From Saprospiraceae bacterium (lineage in GTDB: Bacteria; Bacteroidota; Bacteroidia; Chitinophagales; Saprospiraceae): 64,000 nucleotides of DNA. How positions within the stretch are numbered: the first letter of the stretch is position 1; each line of letters starts with the position of its first letter. The position numbers were made by a program, and so were the translations under genes. The notes beneath the pieces were generated by a model, which searched no databases, was not told where the DNA came from, and was given only the letters and a program-made list of their open reading frames with translations. Location: contig BQJU01000009.1 in assembly GCA_021604865.1 (NCBI GenBank), positions 62,001-126,000 on the forward strand, given 5' to 3'. Shown here piece after piece: positions 46,595 to 55,324 of the stretch.

Positions 46595-46619
46595 ATTACC
46601 TTCGCGTATAAAAGGTAAC
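46595..46619 (-). promoter_or_regulatory. TTACCTTTT box of the leftward secreted-protein/CHAT operon
   Basis: On the minus strand TTACCTTTT occupies 46618-46610, preceded by G, and is followed by ATACGCGAAGGTAATG. It is the mirror of the sigma-gene box at 46657-46666 (AAAAGGTAAC/GTTACCTTTT form a perfect inverted pair 37 bp apart). The downstream part matches the other two boxes only weakly. Confidence 0.45.
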
Positions 46620-46656
46620 CAAGATAATGGGTTTTTAACAAAAAGCCTGGCCGTTA

Positions 46657-46684
46657 GTTACCTTTTCATTCAAAAGCATAATAG
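46657..46684 (+). promoter_or_regulatory. Putative ECF-sigma-dependent promoter of the sigma operon
   Basis: GTTACCTTTT followed by CATT and CAAAAGCATAATAG. The same arrangement (TTACC, 7 rather than 8 bases, CAAAAGCAGAATAG) occurs ahead of the 48290 gene. Its distance of 17 bp from the ATG at 46702 is short, so the -10 would be near the end of this stretch. Confidence 0.6.
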
Positions 46685-46701
46685 TTTAATAGCACTAAAA
46701 T

Positions 46702-47289
46702 ATGCGGTCAATCCCTGATGCGGATATCATTCACCAACTAAAATCTTCCTCCAACAAAGAGGTAGATGGCGCCATAAGCTATTTACACCAGCGTACCTTC
46801 CAGTCAGTTTGGCGGTTTATCAAAAAAAACAGCGGCCATTTTGCGGATGCTGAGGATGTTTTCCAGGAAGGTTTGCTTGCTTTTTATAAGCTGGTTCGGC
46901 AGGGAAAAATTGAAGAAACGGTCAAAGTAGAAGCTTATCTTTTTTCTATCTGTCGGAATTTGTGGTTGAAACAATTGAACAAAAAAAAGGACACCACTGA
47001 GTGGGAAAGTGTGCCGCCATTAGAATCAGCAGAGGATTTACAATTGGATGGCTTGTTAAAAATCGAAAGGAAAGAGGTTTTGGACAAAGTAATGCAGCAG
47101 TTGGGAGAAAAGTGTCGGGAGATCCTGATTTACTATTATTATGACCGGATGAGGATGAAAAATATTGCTGAATTGATGGGCCTATCCAACGAACAGGTCG
47201 CTAAAAATAAAAAATCCGGTTGTATGAAAAAAATGAGGAATTTGGTACTGGAGCAGCCTTTTTATAAAACATATTTTGGAAATAATTGA
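46702..47289 (+). CDS. ECF-type RNA polymerase sigma-70 factor
   Basis: A 195-residue sigma factor. Region 2 (~20-95) includes FQSVWRFIKKNSGHFADAED, VFQEGLLAFYKLV and AYLFSICRNLWLKQLNKKK. A spacer with acidic residues follows, then region 4 (~130-180) with REILIYYYYDRMRMKNIAEL and a helix-turn-helix MGLSNEQVAKNKKSGCMKKM. It would direct RNA polymerase to a small regulon; the likely targets share the TTACCTTTT box (this gene, the CHAT operon, the 48290 gene). The anti-sigma-like gene starts 33 bp downstream. Divergent from the secreted/CHAT operon. Confidence 0.95.
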   Translation: MRSIPDADIIHQLKSSSNKEVDGAISYLHQRTFQSVWRFIKKNSGHFADAEDVFQEGLLAFYKLVRQGKIEETVKVEAYLFSICRNLWLKQLNKKKDTTEWESVPPLESAEDLQLDGLLKIERKEVLDKVMQQLGEKCREILIYYYYDRMRMKNIAELMGLSNEQVAKNKKSGCMKKMRNLVLEQPFYKTYFGNN

Positions 47290-47322
47290 TCAGGAACAAC
47301 TCTTTTGACGAAACCCTAAGTA

Positions 47323-48045
47323 ATGAGTGAAGATCAAATTGACGATTATTTGCTGGGACGTTTGCAAGGTGAATCGTTGCGAGCATTTCAAGAACAACTG
47401 GACACGGACACCGAGTTGGCCAAAGAATTAGGCATCCGAAAGGAGCTATTGCAGCAAATCGACGATCTGGGAGACCAGCAGATGAAGGCAAGAATCAGTG
47501 AAGTTCATCAATTGCAATTGAAACAAATGAAACAGTACAAGCTGATTCAACGCTCCTTGATCTTATTTTTCCTGCTCCTTTTACTGGCTATACTTGGCTG
47601 GTGGTTTTTGGGAAGAGCTCCCAAGAACGAAATATTGTACCAGCAACATTATCAGGCCTATGCGCTTAACTTCGGCAGCAGGGATCAGGCAGCAAATCCG
47701 GGTTTACTTTCCGCAGGAGCTGCTTATAAACAAGGCGATTTTGCAAACGCATTAACGCTATTCCAAAACATCCTTACACAAGCACCTAACAACACTAAAA
47801 TCAGGTTAGCCATTGGCCTTTGCCAACAAGAATTGCAGCAATATGACCAAGCGCTACAAAGTTATACTCCACTTATAGAAAAAGACGATCCACTCTATGG
47901 AGACCAGGCCCGATGGTATACAGCTCTAATCCACCTGCATCAAGGAAATCGGGAGGAATGCATCAATTTATTACAGCAATTGGCCAATGCCTCCTCCGCA
48001 GATTTTCATGAGGAGGCGGTGGAATTGTTGGGAGCGTTGGAGTGA
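47323..48045 (+). CDS. Anti-sigma-like membrane protein with periplasmic TPR domain
   Basis: A 240-residue single-span protein. The N-terminal ~70 residues (EDQIDDYLLGRLQGESLRAF, QLDTDTELAKELGIRKELL) follow the pattern of Bacteroidota anti-sigma domains that lack the zinc site. One helix lies at ~78-96 (SLILFFLLLLLAILGWWFL). The periplasmic part (~110-240) has TPR-like repeats: AAYKQGDFANALTLFQNIL, IRLAIGLCQQELQQYDQAL, ALIHLHQGNREECINLLQQL. It sits directly downstream of the sigma gene. I infer that it holds the sigma factor at the membrane until the periplasmic part is changed or cleaved. Confidence 0.82.
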   Translation: MSEDQIDDYLLGRLQGESLRAFQEQLDTDTELAKELGIRKELLQQIDDLGDQQMKARISEVHQLQLKQMKQYKLIQRSLILFFLLLLLAILGWWFLGRAPKNEILYQQHYQAYALNFGSRDQAANPGLLSAGAAYKQGDFANALTLFQNILTQAPNNTKIRLAIGLCQQELQQYDQALQSYTPLIEKDDPLYGDQARWYTALIHLHQGNREECINLLQQLANASSADFHEEAVELLGALE

Positions 48046-48182
48046 ATTGGGTCAATCTTTAAGGTTGCTCAATATGGCAAAAAATGAAAATCCTTTTTGG
48101 GGACATTCCCTTTCTTTTGCAGCTCATGCTCCAACGCTGAGTCCTTCCTTCTAATTTTCTTCAAAAAAATTCCCCTTCCCCC

Positions 48183-48209
48183 ATTACCTTTTTTTCAAAA
48201 GCAGAATAG
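48183..48209 (+). promoter_or_regulatory. Putative ECF-sigma-dependent promoter of the 48290 gene
   Basis: ATTACCTTTTTTTCAAAAGC then AGAATAG. TTACC and CAAAAGCA.AATAG match the sigma-gene box with a 7-base rather than 8-base spacing. The start codon is about 80 bp downstream. Confidence 0.6.
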
Positions 48210-48289
48210 GTTAGATAGATTAACTATTTAACAAACTTCTTAATGGTTCAAAAATAAGATGAACCAATAAGACAAAACTTTAATGCTTT

Positions 48290-49993
48290 ATGAAATACTT
48301 ACACCGATTGTCGGGCGTGAGCGGGCTGCTTGTTGCTTGTATGTTGAGCTTTTCTAGTGTGCTAACGGCGCAAAATGAATGTAACAATATCTGTATTTCT
48401 TTTGGGGAACCCGAAGTACGAGAAAATCAGATTTTTACTCCAGTAATCTTGAATGCTACAAATACTAACGGGATTATGGAGTTTACCTACTTTCAGGCCT
48501 CTGTACAATTTGCCCCAGGTCAGGATTATGATGGTAGCGATATAATTGATAGTGAAATTCCCGCATTTAGAGACGCCAATCAGTATACAGGTGGTGCTAT
48601 CGATTCTCCTTTTTTGTTAGCAAATGATAGAATCATTTACATTTTCGAATCAGACGGAGAATTTATAGCGATTCCTGATGGTGCAGTCATTTTTACAATG
48701 GTTTTGGAGATACCGGAGATTGAGCCATTAAGTTTTGGATACGTTGCCGGAGATACACCAGATTTTGAAGGAACTTGTGTCATTTCAAAAAATTGTGAGG
48801 AGCCTCCCATGAACCCTTGCAATATTGAAATAGTAGAAATCTGCCGTGAAAATGGGATTGTATTTGTCAGCGTACTTCGCGATGGAGAGCCCATCGGAGA
48901 ATATGATCCCAACTGCTGCATTTTCTGGGAAGGTATTCCAGGCGTACTACCCAATGATTGCGAAAATCCGCGCCCAAGTCTTCCTCGCCGTAACGATAAT
49001 GAATTTGCGGAGTACTTTGGTAGAGAGTACACCGTATCCGTAACCTGCGGAGACTGTACTTATGAATATGCTGGTGCCCTTGGTGATTTGTGTGAAGAAG
49101 CCCCAATCATGATTGCAGGAACGGTAAGCGCTGTAGGACCGCAAATGTGTGATGATGCTCAAGCGGATCGTATCAGCGAGGTTAACATCATCATTACAGA
49201 TACAGAGACTGGTCAGATAGCATGCCAAATTATGACCGATGAATTAGGGCAGTACAAATGTGAGGTCCCCAGCGGAGGCAACTATACTGTAAGGGCAGAA
49301 AAAGAGGGCAATATTGCTTGCGGGATAACGCAAGATGACCTAGATCGTTTAGAGGATCATATCCTGGATGTAGAACGTTTGCAAACCTGGCGCGAATTAT
49401 TTGCCGCCGATGCCAACGGGAATGAATCAATTTCCGTCTGGGATCAAATCCATATCGAAGGTTTCTTCAATGGAACGCCCATTGCCAATAGTACTCCCTG
49501 GAGATTTTTTGTTCCTGAAAGCTATAATTCTCTAGCCATTGGCATTCCTTTTGAGCCTTTGCCGGAAGTAGAACAAGTACATGAATTTACCAACTTAGAA
49601 GTCGATCAAAACAACGTCAATTTCCTAGGCATTAAAATCGGTGACCTCGACGGTGATTGTACGAATTGTAATGGCGAAGAAGGTAGTGGAAGAAGAGACG
49701 GAGTTTTACCTGCTAATAATACCCAGACTCCTACAGTAAGCTCAACACCTTTGTTGGTACCCAACCCATTTTCGAACCAAACCACCTTATATTTTAACCT
49801 GAGCAAAAAAAGTAATGTCCAAATCGAAATCACCAACAGCTTGGGGCAGCGCATGGACAACTATCAAGCTACTTTATCAGCTGGTGCAAATAGCTGGACC
49901 TGGCAACCGGCTAGCAGTTTATCAGCTGGAATATACTGGTATAAAATCAAAATTGATGGCCAGTTGTATAGTGGGAGACTTTTGAAGAATTAA
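48290..49993 (+). CDS. T9SS-secreted multidomain protein with dockerin-like Ca-binding segment
   Basis: A 567-residue secreted protein. A signal peptide (~1-27, ending LTAQ) is followed by a beta-rich domain with cysteines in NECNNICISFGEPEV that may be cohesin- or Ig-like (~30-170). A region with CCIFWEGIPGVLP comes next (~210). A carboxypeptidase-regulatory/SdrD-like unit (ISEVNIIITDTETG ... GQYKCEVPSGGNYTVRAEKEG, ~285-335) leads to a dockerin-like stretch (ITQDDLDRLEDHIL, ADANGNESISVWDQ, ~343-390; the second is a Ca-loop-like D.NGN.SIS..D). The C-terminus is a T9SS sorting domain (LLVPNPFSNQTTLYF ... GIYWYKIKIDG). It shares an upstream box with the sigma gene. Confidence 0.85.
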   Translation: MKYLHRLSGVSGLLVACMLSFSSVLTAQNECNNICISFGEPEVRENQIFTPVILNATNTNGIMEFTYFQASVQFAPGQDYDGSDIIDSEIPAFRDANQYTGGAIDSPFLLANDRIIYIFESDGEFIAIPDGAVIFTMVLEIPEIEPLSFGYVAGDTPDFEGTCVISKNCEEPPMNPCNIEIVEICRENGIVFVSVLRDGEPIGEYDPNCCIFWEGIPGVLPNDCENPRPSLPRRNDNEFAEYFGREYTVSVTCGDCTYEYAGALGDLCEEAPIMIAGTVSAVGPQMCDDAQADRISEVNIIITDTETGQIACQIMTDELGQYKCEVPSGGNYTVRAEKEGNIACGITQDDLDRLEDHILDVERLQTWRELFAADANGNESISVWDQIHIEGFFNGTPIANSTPWRFFVPESYNSLAIGIPFEPLPEVEQVHEFTNLEVDQNNVNFLGIKIGDLDGDCTNCNGEEGSGRRDGVLPANNTQTPTVSSTPLLVPNPFSNQTTLYFNLSKKSNVQIEITNSLGQRMDNYQATLSAGANSWTWQPASSLSAGIYWYKIKIDGQLYSGRLLKN

Positions 49994-50362
49994 TGGGATC
50001 ACTTCTCTGCATTAATTACATGGAGGCACTGGATGCTCCTAAATTAATACCGATGTAAGGTAAGCATTATGCTCTCAATGCTTAACCTATTCCCCAGAGG
50101 TGGTGCCAGGGGCTGGCATCGCCTCTTTTTATGAAATAATGATTCTTAGAGCCTGTTCGTTATGCTAATCAAGGCTTTTGTTTGATCCTTGGAAGTAGGT
50201 TTAAAATTTGGAGCATTAAATAATGAGGCGTCTTCATCCTACGGACGAAGCAAAAAAACCATTCCGACTGAAGGCCCACCTTCGCCTTCGCGTAGCCGCT
50301 ATGGCAGAGCGAGGCCGCGCAGTGTGCATCTTTAGTGGCTGATCAGGTGGTAAGAGACTTGT
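49994..50362. other. Intergenic region with terminator hairpins and decayed repeat
   Basis: Two hairpins follow the 48290 gene: TAAGCATT/AATGCTTA near 50060-50087 and a stronger one at 50096-50126. After 50221 a GC-rich tract (TGAGGCGTCTTCATCCTACG, then GACGAAGC) contains CTTC...GAAG palindromes resembling intergenic DNA near 63591. No gene is seen. Confidence 0.6.
50096..50131 (+). terminator. Rho-independent terminator of the 48290 gene
   Basis: AGAGGTGGTGCCA pairs with TGGCATCGCCTCT over 13 bp (two wobble pairs) around GGGGC, and a T-run follows. Confidence 0.85.
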
Positions 50363-51166
50363 CTAAGAACGCAAATAATCAATACTCAGCACTGGTACCT
50401 CTGCATGGTTGACCAGGGCTTCCACATTACTCCCTGAAAAGATCCGCTTGACTGGATGGCGATGCACATTGGAAATGCCGATGAGCTGGATGTCATTAGC
50501 GTGCACAAAATCGAGAATCCCAGTATCTACATTTCCTTCCCGTTTGAGGTGGATGTGACAGGCAAGCGGCTGCGCCAATTTTTTAAATTCCTCCATGGCT
50601 TCCAGGGTAACTATCGCTGGTGCATCAAAAAGGCTAGTAGTTTGAATGGCCAGGAGGTGAATTTCGGGAATGAAGTGTTTCACAAAATCCTTAAATTTTT
50701 CAAAGGCAGGTCTGTCATCCCAATTGAAAGAAGAGGCAAAAGCTACTTTGGAAAAGTCAACCTTTGACAATGGTTTCTTAATCACCAGAACCGGACAATG
50801 CACCTCTCGAATGACTTTCTGAGTATTTGATCCCAAATAAAAAAGGGACCTGTTACTAGCTCCCTGAGATCCCATAATAATCATATCAATAGTGTGATGC
50901 GCTGTATACTTTCCCAAATTGTCTACTAATGGCCCTTTCTCTATCTTGATAAAAATATCGATATCAGGGTGCTGTGTTTTGACAGCATGCAAATTGGTTT
51001 CAGCATGCTCATAAGCCTGTTGCTGATCAGAATCATCCTTGGTCGGGCTGAGGGTATGATAAAGGTGTACGGCCGATTTAGTTTTCTTTGCCAATTGCAT
51101 AGCTGCATGCACTGCATAACCTGCACAAGTGGAAAAGTCAGTTGGGACTAGTATACTATTCATCAC
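50363..51166 (-). CDS. Universal stress protein with two UspA domains
   Basis: A 267-residue tandem universal stress protein. The first domain (~1-145) is complete: MNSILVPTDFSTCAGYAVHAA, IIMGSQGASNRSLFYLGSNTQKVIREVHCPVLVIK, with the G-2x-G-9x-S/T-type nucleotide pattern. The second (~150-267) is diverged: KVAFASSFNWDDRPAFEKF ... LIGISNVHRHPVKRIFSGSN, ending NHAEVPVLSIDYLRS. Such proteins bind ATP or act in stress survival; the details are unknown. It stands alone, downstream of repetitive intergenic DNA. Confidence 0.92.
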   Translation of the reverse strand: MMNSILVPTDFSTCAGYAVHAAMQLAKKTKSAVHLYHTLSPTKDDSDQQQAYEHAETNLHAVKTQHPDIDIFIKIEKGPLVDNLGKYTAHHTIDMIIMGSQGASNRSLFYLGSNTQKVIREVHCPVLVIKKPLSKVDFSKVAFASSFNWDDRPAFEKFKDFVKHFIPEIHLLAIQTTSLFDAPAIVTLEAMEEFKKLAQPLACHIHLKREGNVDTGILDFVHANDIQLIGISNVHRHPVKRIFSGSNVEALVNHAEVPVLSIDYLRS

Positions 51167-51257
51167 CTAAGATTTTATTTAAGAACAAAAGTAAACCTTT
51201 TCCTGATCGGTTGTGATGATCGTTATCACTCAAGGAAGTGATTTTAATTGATTCCGA

Positions 51258-51830
51258 TTAATCTCCCCAGGACAAGCCAAACCTCAGTTCCAATTGAGCA
51301 AAGGGAGCAGAGAAGTCTTCATTGCTATAATTGGCCAAATCTACATTGCTTACAAAGCGATATCCGCCTTCCAACCCCATACGGAACCATTTAAAAATAT
51401 TGACTTCTATACCAGCAGATGGTTGGAATACAAATACACGATCAGCATTTGAGTCTTGCAAGCTAACTTTCCCACTTCCAGTGAAAATGCTGATTTTGGG
51501 GTGTACTATCTTGTAAGAATTTGGCGTAAACCCTATCAATAATCCTTTGTATTTCATATCAAATTGGTCCCCATTACCCGCCAACCGTATATCATCTTTC
51601 AAGCGATAATTGCCATATCCCAGTAATATTGATCGACCAAATTCAACACCAAAGGAGCCGCCTTTAACCATGCCCCAATCATTATCAAAATAATTGTAAT
51701 CATACATTGCCGATCCCCAGATGCCAGACAACCAGGCACTATTTCTGCTAAATAATGTTTCTTCTCTTTGGGCCGACAAACTAGTAGCTGAAACGACCAA
51801 TGCCAGAATGATAAAGAATGTGTTTTTCAT
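51258..51830 (-). CDS. Hypothetical outer-membrane beta-barrel-like protein
   Basis: A 190-residue protein with a signal peptide (MKNTFFIILALVVSATSLSAQ, ~1-21). The mature part alternates aromatic and polar residues in a beta-barrel manner (SGIWGSAMYDYNYFDNDWG, SFGVEFGRSILLGYGNY, GIEVNIFKWFRMGLEGGYRF) and ends with FAQLELRFGLSWGD, a barrel-like terminal strand. No closer family can be named. It is preceded and followed by non-coding gaps and is on the same strand as the universal stress gene. Confidence 0.75.
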   Translation of the reverse strand: MKNTFFIILALVVSATSLSAQREETLFSRNSAWLSGIWGSAMYDYNYFDNDWGMVKGGSFGVEFGRSILLGYGNYRLKDDIRLAGNGDQFDMKYKGLLIGFTPNSYKIVHPKISIFTGSGKVSLQDSNADRVFVFQPSAGIEVNIFKWFRMGLEGGYRFVSNVDLANYSNEDFSAPFAQLELRFGLSWGD

Positions 51831-52058
51831 TTTAAATAGGATTTTGAAATGCGATGTAATAGGTTCTTTTATGAATCAGGTGAGGAATTGAGTATTCTTA
51901 AAAATCATTTTTTCCATACCTTCCTTTCTTGCAAATTAATCCACCCGCTAATAAAATGAACCTTTTTTCGACTAAAGGATGGTTTGCAGGATTGAATCCC
52001 CTATCACATTAACGATATTTAACTAAGTACACCTGTAGCTTAACAGAGTTTCACATAT

Positions 52059-53216
52059 TCACTTTACCCGGCGGCCTTTCCATACATAGTTTTGTTGCAT
52101 GTTGGCCAGTAAACCAATAATCGCAATATAAGCGATATGATAAATCTGAGCGATAAAGTAGCCACGCATCAAATCTTGTCTCTCAAAAAAATCGGTGGCT
52201 CGGCGAAGCATAACAAAATCCACCAAAGTCTTGAGAAATAACTGGCCAAGAAACAATGCCAACCCAAAACTGCCCCACCAAAATACGGAGACTAAGCTGA
52301 ATATGATATTGATACAAAAGGCAAAGACCAAAGCCAAGGTTAAGGTAATGCGCCATTCGCGGTAAGCGGTGGACTTACTGGCCCAGCGCAAGCGTTGGCT
52401 CAGAAAACTACGCCAATCAGGCATAGGAGAGGTCAATGCCGTCGCCTCAGCACTTTTGACAAACCCAATACGGTTGGGATAACGATGGGCTACTTTTTGT
52501 AGTAGCAGCATATCATCTCCTGAAGCCAGGTTATCTATTCCTGCAAAGCCATCGACTTCCTGGAATACCTTTTTAGGATATGCCAGATTGGCTCCATTGC
52601 ATAGATGCATAAATTTCCCTTGGATGCCTGCACCGGTAACCAGCATCATGCCCGCAAAGTCGAGCGACTGGAAGCGCTCAAGTGTACTATTTTCTCTGGT
52701 AAAATTTACGGGAGAAGCAATAAATACGGGGTTTTTGGCTTCATAATAACTCACTAACAAGGCTAGCCAATTGTATGGCAACTGGCAATCTGCATCGGTG
52801 GTAATGATCAGGCTTCCATTTGCCTGGTTGATGCCCGTTTCAATGGCTTTTTTCTTGTAGGCCTGTTGGTCGGATTCTTGGACAAAGTCGGCAAGGGACA
52901 AATACCGAATACGTACATCGTTAAACCCTTGTACAATTTCCGGGGTCAAATCGTCAGAAAAATCATCAATAACGATGATTTCTATAAGTTGTGTAGGGTA
53001 ATTTTGGGAAAGGATCGACTGGAGGCAGGCAGCAATATTGATTGCTTCATTTCGGGCTGGAATGAGAATGCTGACGAAGGTTTGTGGCTTAAATTTGGTA
53101 GGTAAGCTCCATTCCGGCAACCTCCGCCACCAATAGAGATAACGCAAGGTGTTGCAGATATAAAATCCGGCTAGTAATATAGTCAGGACTAGATAAATCC
53201 CCTTTGTATCAATCAT
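52059..53216 (-). CDS. Membrane-bound family 2 glycosyltransferase
   Basis: A 385-residue glycosyltransferase. The nucleotide-sugar domain has FVSILIPARNEAINIAACL, VIDDFSDDLTPEI and the metal-binding ITTDADCQLPYNWL. The catalytic region shows ASGDDMLLLQKVAH (D,D) and the processivity motif QRLRW in FLSQRLRWASKS. Membrane helices are at ~8-26 and ~290-380. The product is not known; the layout suggests a cellulose- or hyaluronan-synthase-like enzyme, or a transfer of sugar to a lipid. The start codon (53214-53216) abuts the stop of the preceding gene (53217-53219), so the two are translationally coupled. Confidence 0.92.
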   Translation of the reverse strand: MIDTKGIYLVLTILLAGFYICNTLRYLYWWRRLPEWSLPTKFKPQTFVSILIPARNEAINIAACLQSILSQNYPTQLIEIIVIDDFSDDLTPEIVQGFNDVRIRYLSLADFVQESDQQAYKKKAIETGINQANGSLIITTDADCQLPYNWLALLVSYYEAKNPVFIASPVNFTRENSTLERFQSLDFAGMMLVTGAGIQGKFMHLCNGANLAYPKKVFQEVDGFAGIDNLASGDDMLLLQKVAHRYPNRIGFVKSAEATALTSPMPDWRSFLSQRLRWASKSTAYREWRITLTLALVFAFCINIIFSLVSVFWWGSFGLALFLGQLFLKTLVDFVMLRRATDFFERQDLMRGYFIAQIYHIAYIAIIGLLANMQQNYVWKGRRVK

Positions 53217-53714
53217 TTACTCATCAAAGAGGTCTTCATAATCGTTGTTCCGTGCACGTCTGGTTTGCCGAGGTTTTTCTTCAAATTCCGGTAATATTAA
53301 AGGTGGCTCATCTACTATTTCCTCAAATTCTACAAATTCGCCCTCTTTATTGCGTTCTACTTCATTTCGAACCTGTTTTACTTTTCGCTTCAGAAGTGCC
53401 TTACCTAAGAGAAAAGCAGTGATCAATGGAAAACACAACACATTCAGGACGATGGCCCCTACCCCTAATAAGGGATTGTTTTTCAACAAACGGCCCATCC
53501 ATTGCAGGTAACTCCAAACAACTTTGTAATCGATAATCAAAGTAGCAATCAGCATCACTGGTGCCAGGAAATATAAAATCTGGAAAACAATGCGTGCTAA
53601 ATAAAAGAGGGCTATCAGGAAAAACACCATGAGTATAACGCCCGTTATGGAACTGGAGGGATTACCTCCCATATTGAATTCTGATCTTTGTCGATATTGC
53701 ATAAGTAATGTCAT
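53217..53714 (-). CDS. Hypothetical membrane protein coupled to the glycosyltransferase
   Basis: A 165-residue protein. Two or three hydrophobic stretches (~24-65, and ~85-108) are followed by a charged cytoplasmic tail with acidic and basic patches (EFVEFEEIVDEPP, KPRQTRRARNNDYEDLFDE). I do not recognise the family. The start could be either of two Met codons (MTLLM). Because it ends exactly where the glycosyltransferase begins, it probably serves the same polysaccharide pathway. Confidence 0.65.
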   Translation of the reverse strand: MTLLMQYRQRSEFNMGGNPSSSITGVILMVFFLIALFYLARIVFQILYFLAPVMLIATLIIDYKVVWSYLQWMGRLLKNNPLLGVGAIVLNVLCFPLITAFLLGKALLKRKVKQVRNEVERNKEGEFVEFEEIVDEPPLILPEFEEKPRQTRRARNNDYEDLFDE

Positions 53715-53880
53715 TTGTACTTAGAACTCTTAAAATTAGGCTTTTGTTTGCACTTTTTGAAAACCCTTAGACGAGTAATCCCCTATCCTTCGATCAGTGG
53801 GGTTAAATTTCCTACCAAAGAAGCCTATATTTTGTTTTTCCCACCATTTACAAGTAATTTTGAAAAAAATAAGCATAAAT

Positions 53881-55239
53881 ATGAAAAATATAAGTTGGGT
53901 GTTGATTGCTTTTTTGCTGATGGCATTCACCACGGAGCGTAAAACAAGTGAAGACCAGATTACTGTAAAGGCAAAAATTACGGGTTGTACAGGTCCTTTG
54001 AAACTCTATCGTTTTGATGGTTTTAAATTTATAGAGTTCCAAACAGCTAAATTCAATGCTGAAACCGCAGAGTTTACGATACCCAAATCAGATCCTCAAT
54101 TTTATTATATCGGCCAAACGGAAAGTGCAGTATTGCCCATCCTTTTGGGACCTGAAGAAGACGTCGTGATTAGTGGAAATTGCAGTGATATGCGTCAAAT
54201 TCAACTCAGCGGGTCCGCCCTCAACGAGCAATATATTGCTTTAAAAGAGCAGCTCAATCAATTGAAAACCGAAACGTCCCAGCTTTCCCGACAATACCAA
54301 TCGGCCGGAAAAAATGCTGCCCGTCAGCAGCCGATTATGGAAAAATTGAAGGCGCTTGATGACGAAAAGCTCGCACTACTGGATTCTTTGCGGAAGGCCA
54401 ATCCCTTTTTTGGCAGGGTTGCTGCATTAAATACCTACCTGAGTTTTCAGAATTTCGGTCAGGATTACCGTGATGAACTCAACTATTTTGCCAATGAATT
54501 TTTTGTACATGTTGATTTCAGTGAAGCAGAGTATGATCAACTGCCATGGGTTTACGAAGCTTTTAAAAGTTATGCAACAACCCTTTCTTCGGTAACAATT
54601 ACCCCTGAGATGCATCAAAAAATACTTGAAAAAGCATTGAACCAGATCCCCCTTGATCGCCCTGTATACCAACTAGCGATGAGTGGTATCATCGGAGCAT
54701 TGAAACAGAAAAATCACGCCAACTTCCCCTACTTTGCAAATTTGTACATCACAAATTACGGCAAAAAAAATCCGGCAGTTGCTGCCACCCTGCGCCAAGA
54801 GGTAGACCAGATAAAAAATTATGCTGTTGGAGGTATTGCTCCTGATTTTACGCAACAAAACCCAGAAGGAGAAGACCTCAGTCTGAGCGATTTTCGAGGC
54901 AAAGTAGTGCTCGTCGACTTTTGGGCCAGCTGGTGTGGTCCATGCAGGAAGGAGAACCCCAATGTGCTCAAAATGTATAACAAATATAAGGATAAAGGTT
55001 TTGAAATATTGGGCGTCAGCCTTGACAAAACTAAAGATCGTTGGGTAAATGCAATCGAACAGGATGGTCTCCCCTGGCCACAAATTAGCGATCTGAAAGG
55101 CTGGTCGAATGCTGTAGCACAAGACTATGGCGTCCGGTCAATACCGCATACTATTTTATTAGATGAGGAAGGTAAAATTCTCGCCCGCGGATTACGTGGA
55201 AAGGCTTTGGAGCAGAAATTGGCAGAGGTGCTGAAATAG
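53881..55239 (+). CDS. TlpA-like thioredoxin with DUF4369 N-terminal domain
   Basis: About 452 residues from ATG 53881, which opens a signal peptide (MKNISWVLIAFLLMAFTTE); an in-frame GTG further upstream would put a leader before it. The N-terminal ~100 residues have the DUF4369 pattern (ITGCTGPLKLYRFDG ... FYYIGQTES). The helical middle leads to a C-terminal thioredoxin domain: GIAPDFTQQNPEGEDLSLS, then DFRGKVVLVDFWASWCGPCR with the CGPC redox pair, and the cis-Pro loop YGVRSIPHTILLD. It probably reduces or shuffles disulfides in the periplasm. Confidence 0.92.
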   Translation: MKNISWVLIAFLLMAFTTERKTSEDQITVKAKITGCTGPLKLYRFDGFKFIEFQTAKFNAETAEFTIPKSDPQFYYIGQTESAVLPILLGPEEDVVISGNCSDMRQIQLSGSALNEQYIALKEQLNQLKTETSQLSRQYQSAGKNAARQQPIMEKLKALDDEKLALLDSLRKANPFFGRVAALNTYLSFQNFGQDYRDELNYFANEFFVHVDFSEAEYDQLPWVYEAFKSYATTLSSVTITPEMHQKILEKALNQIPLDRPVYQLAMSGIIGALKQKNHANFPYFANLYITNYGKKNPAVAATLRQEVDQIKNYAVGGIAPDFTQQNPEGEDLSLSDFRGKVVLVDFWASWCGPCRKENPNVLKMYNKYKDKGFEILGVSLDKTKDRWVNAIEQDGLPWPQISDLKGWSNAVAQDYGVRSIPHTILLDEEGKILARGLRGKALEQKLAEVLK

Positions 55240-55275
55240 GCATCAGGTTAACGATGGAGTGGAGATTGGGCATTT

Positions 55276-55312
55276 GTTAGTTTGGAGGTGTTAGGCCCAC
55301 CTCCAAACTAAC
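55276..55312. terminator. Perfect 15-bp hairpin between convergent genes
   Basis: GTTAGTTTGGAGGTG (55276-55290) and CACCTCCAAACTAAC (55298-55312) are perfect complements around a 7-base loop. It separates the TlpA-like gene and the PorT-like barrel gene and can act on both strands. Confidence 0.85.
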
Positions 55313-55324
55313 TTGTTCGCTCTA

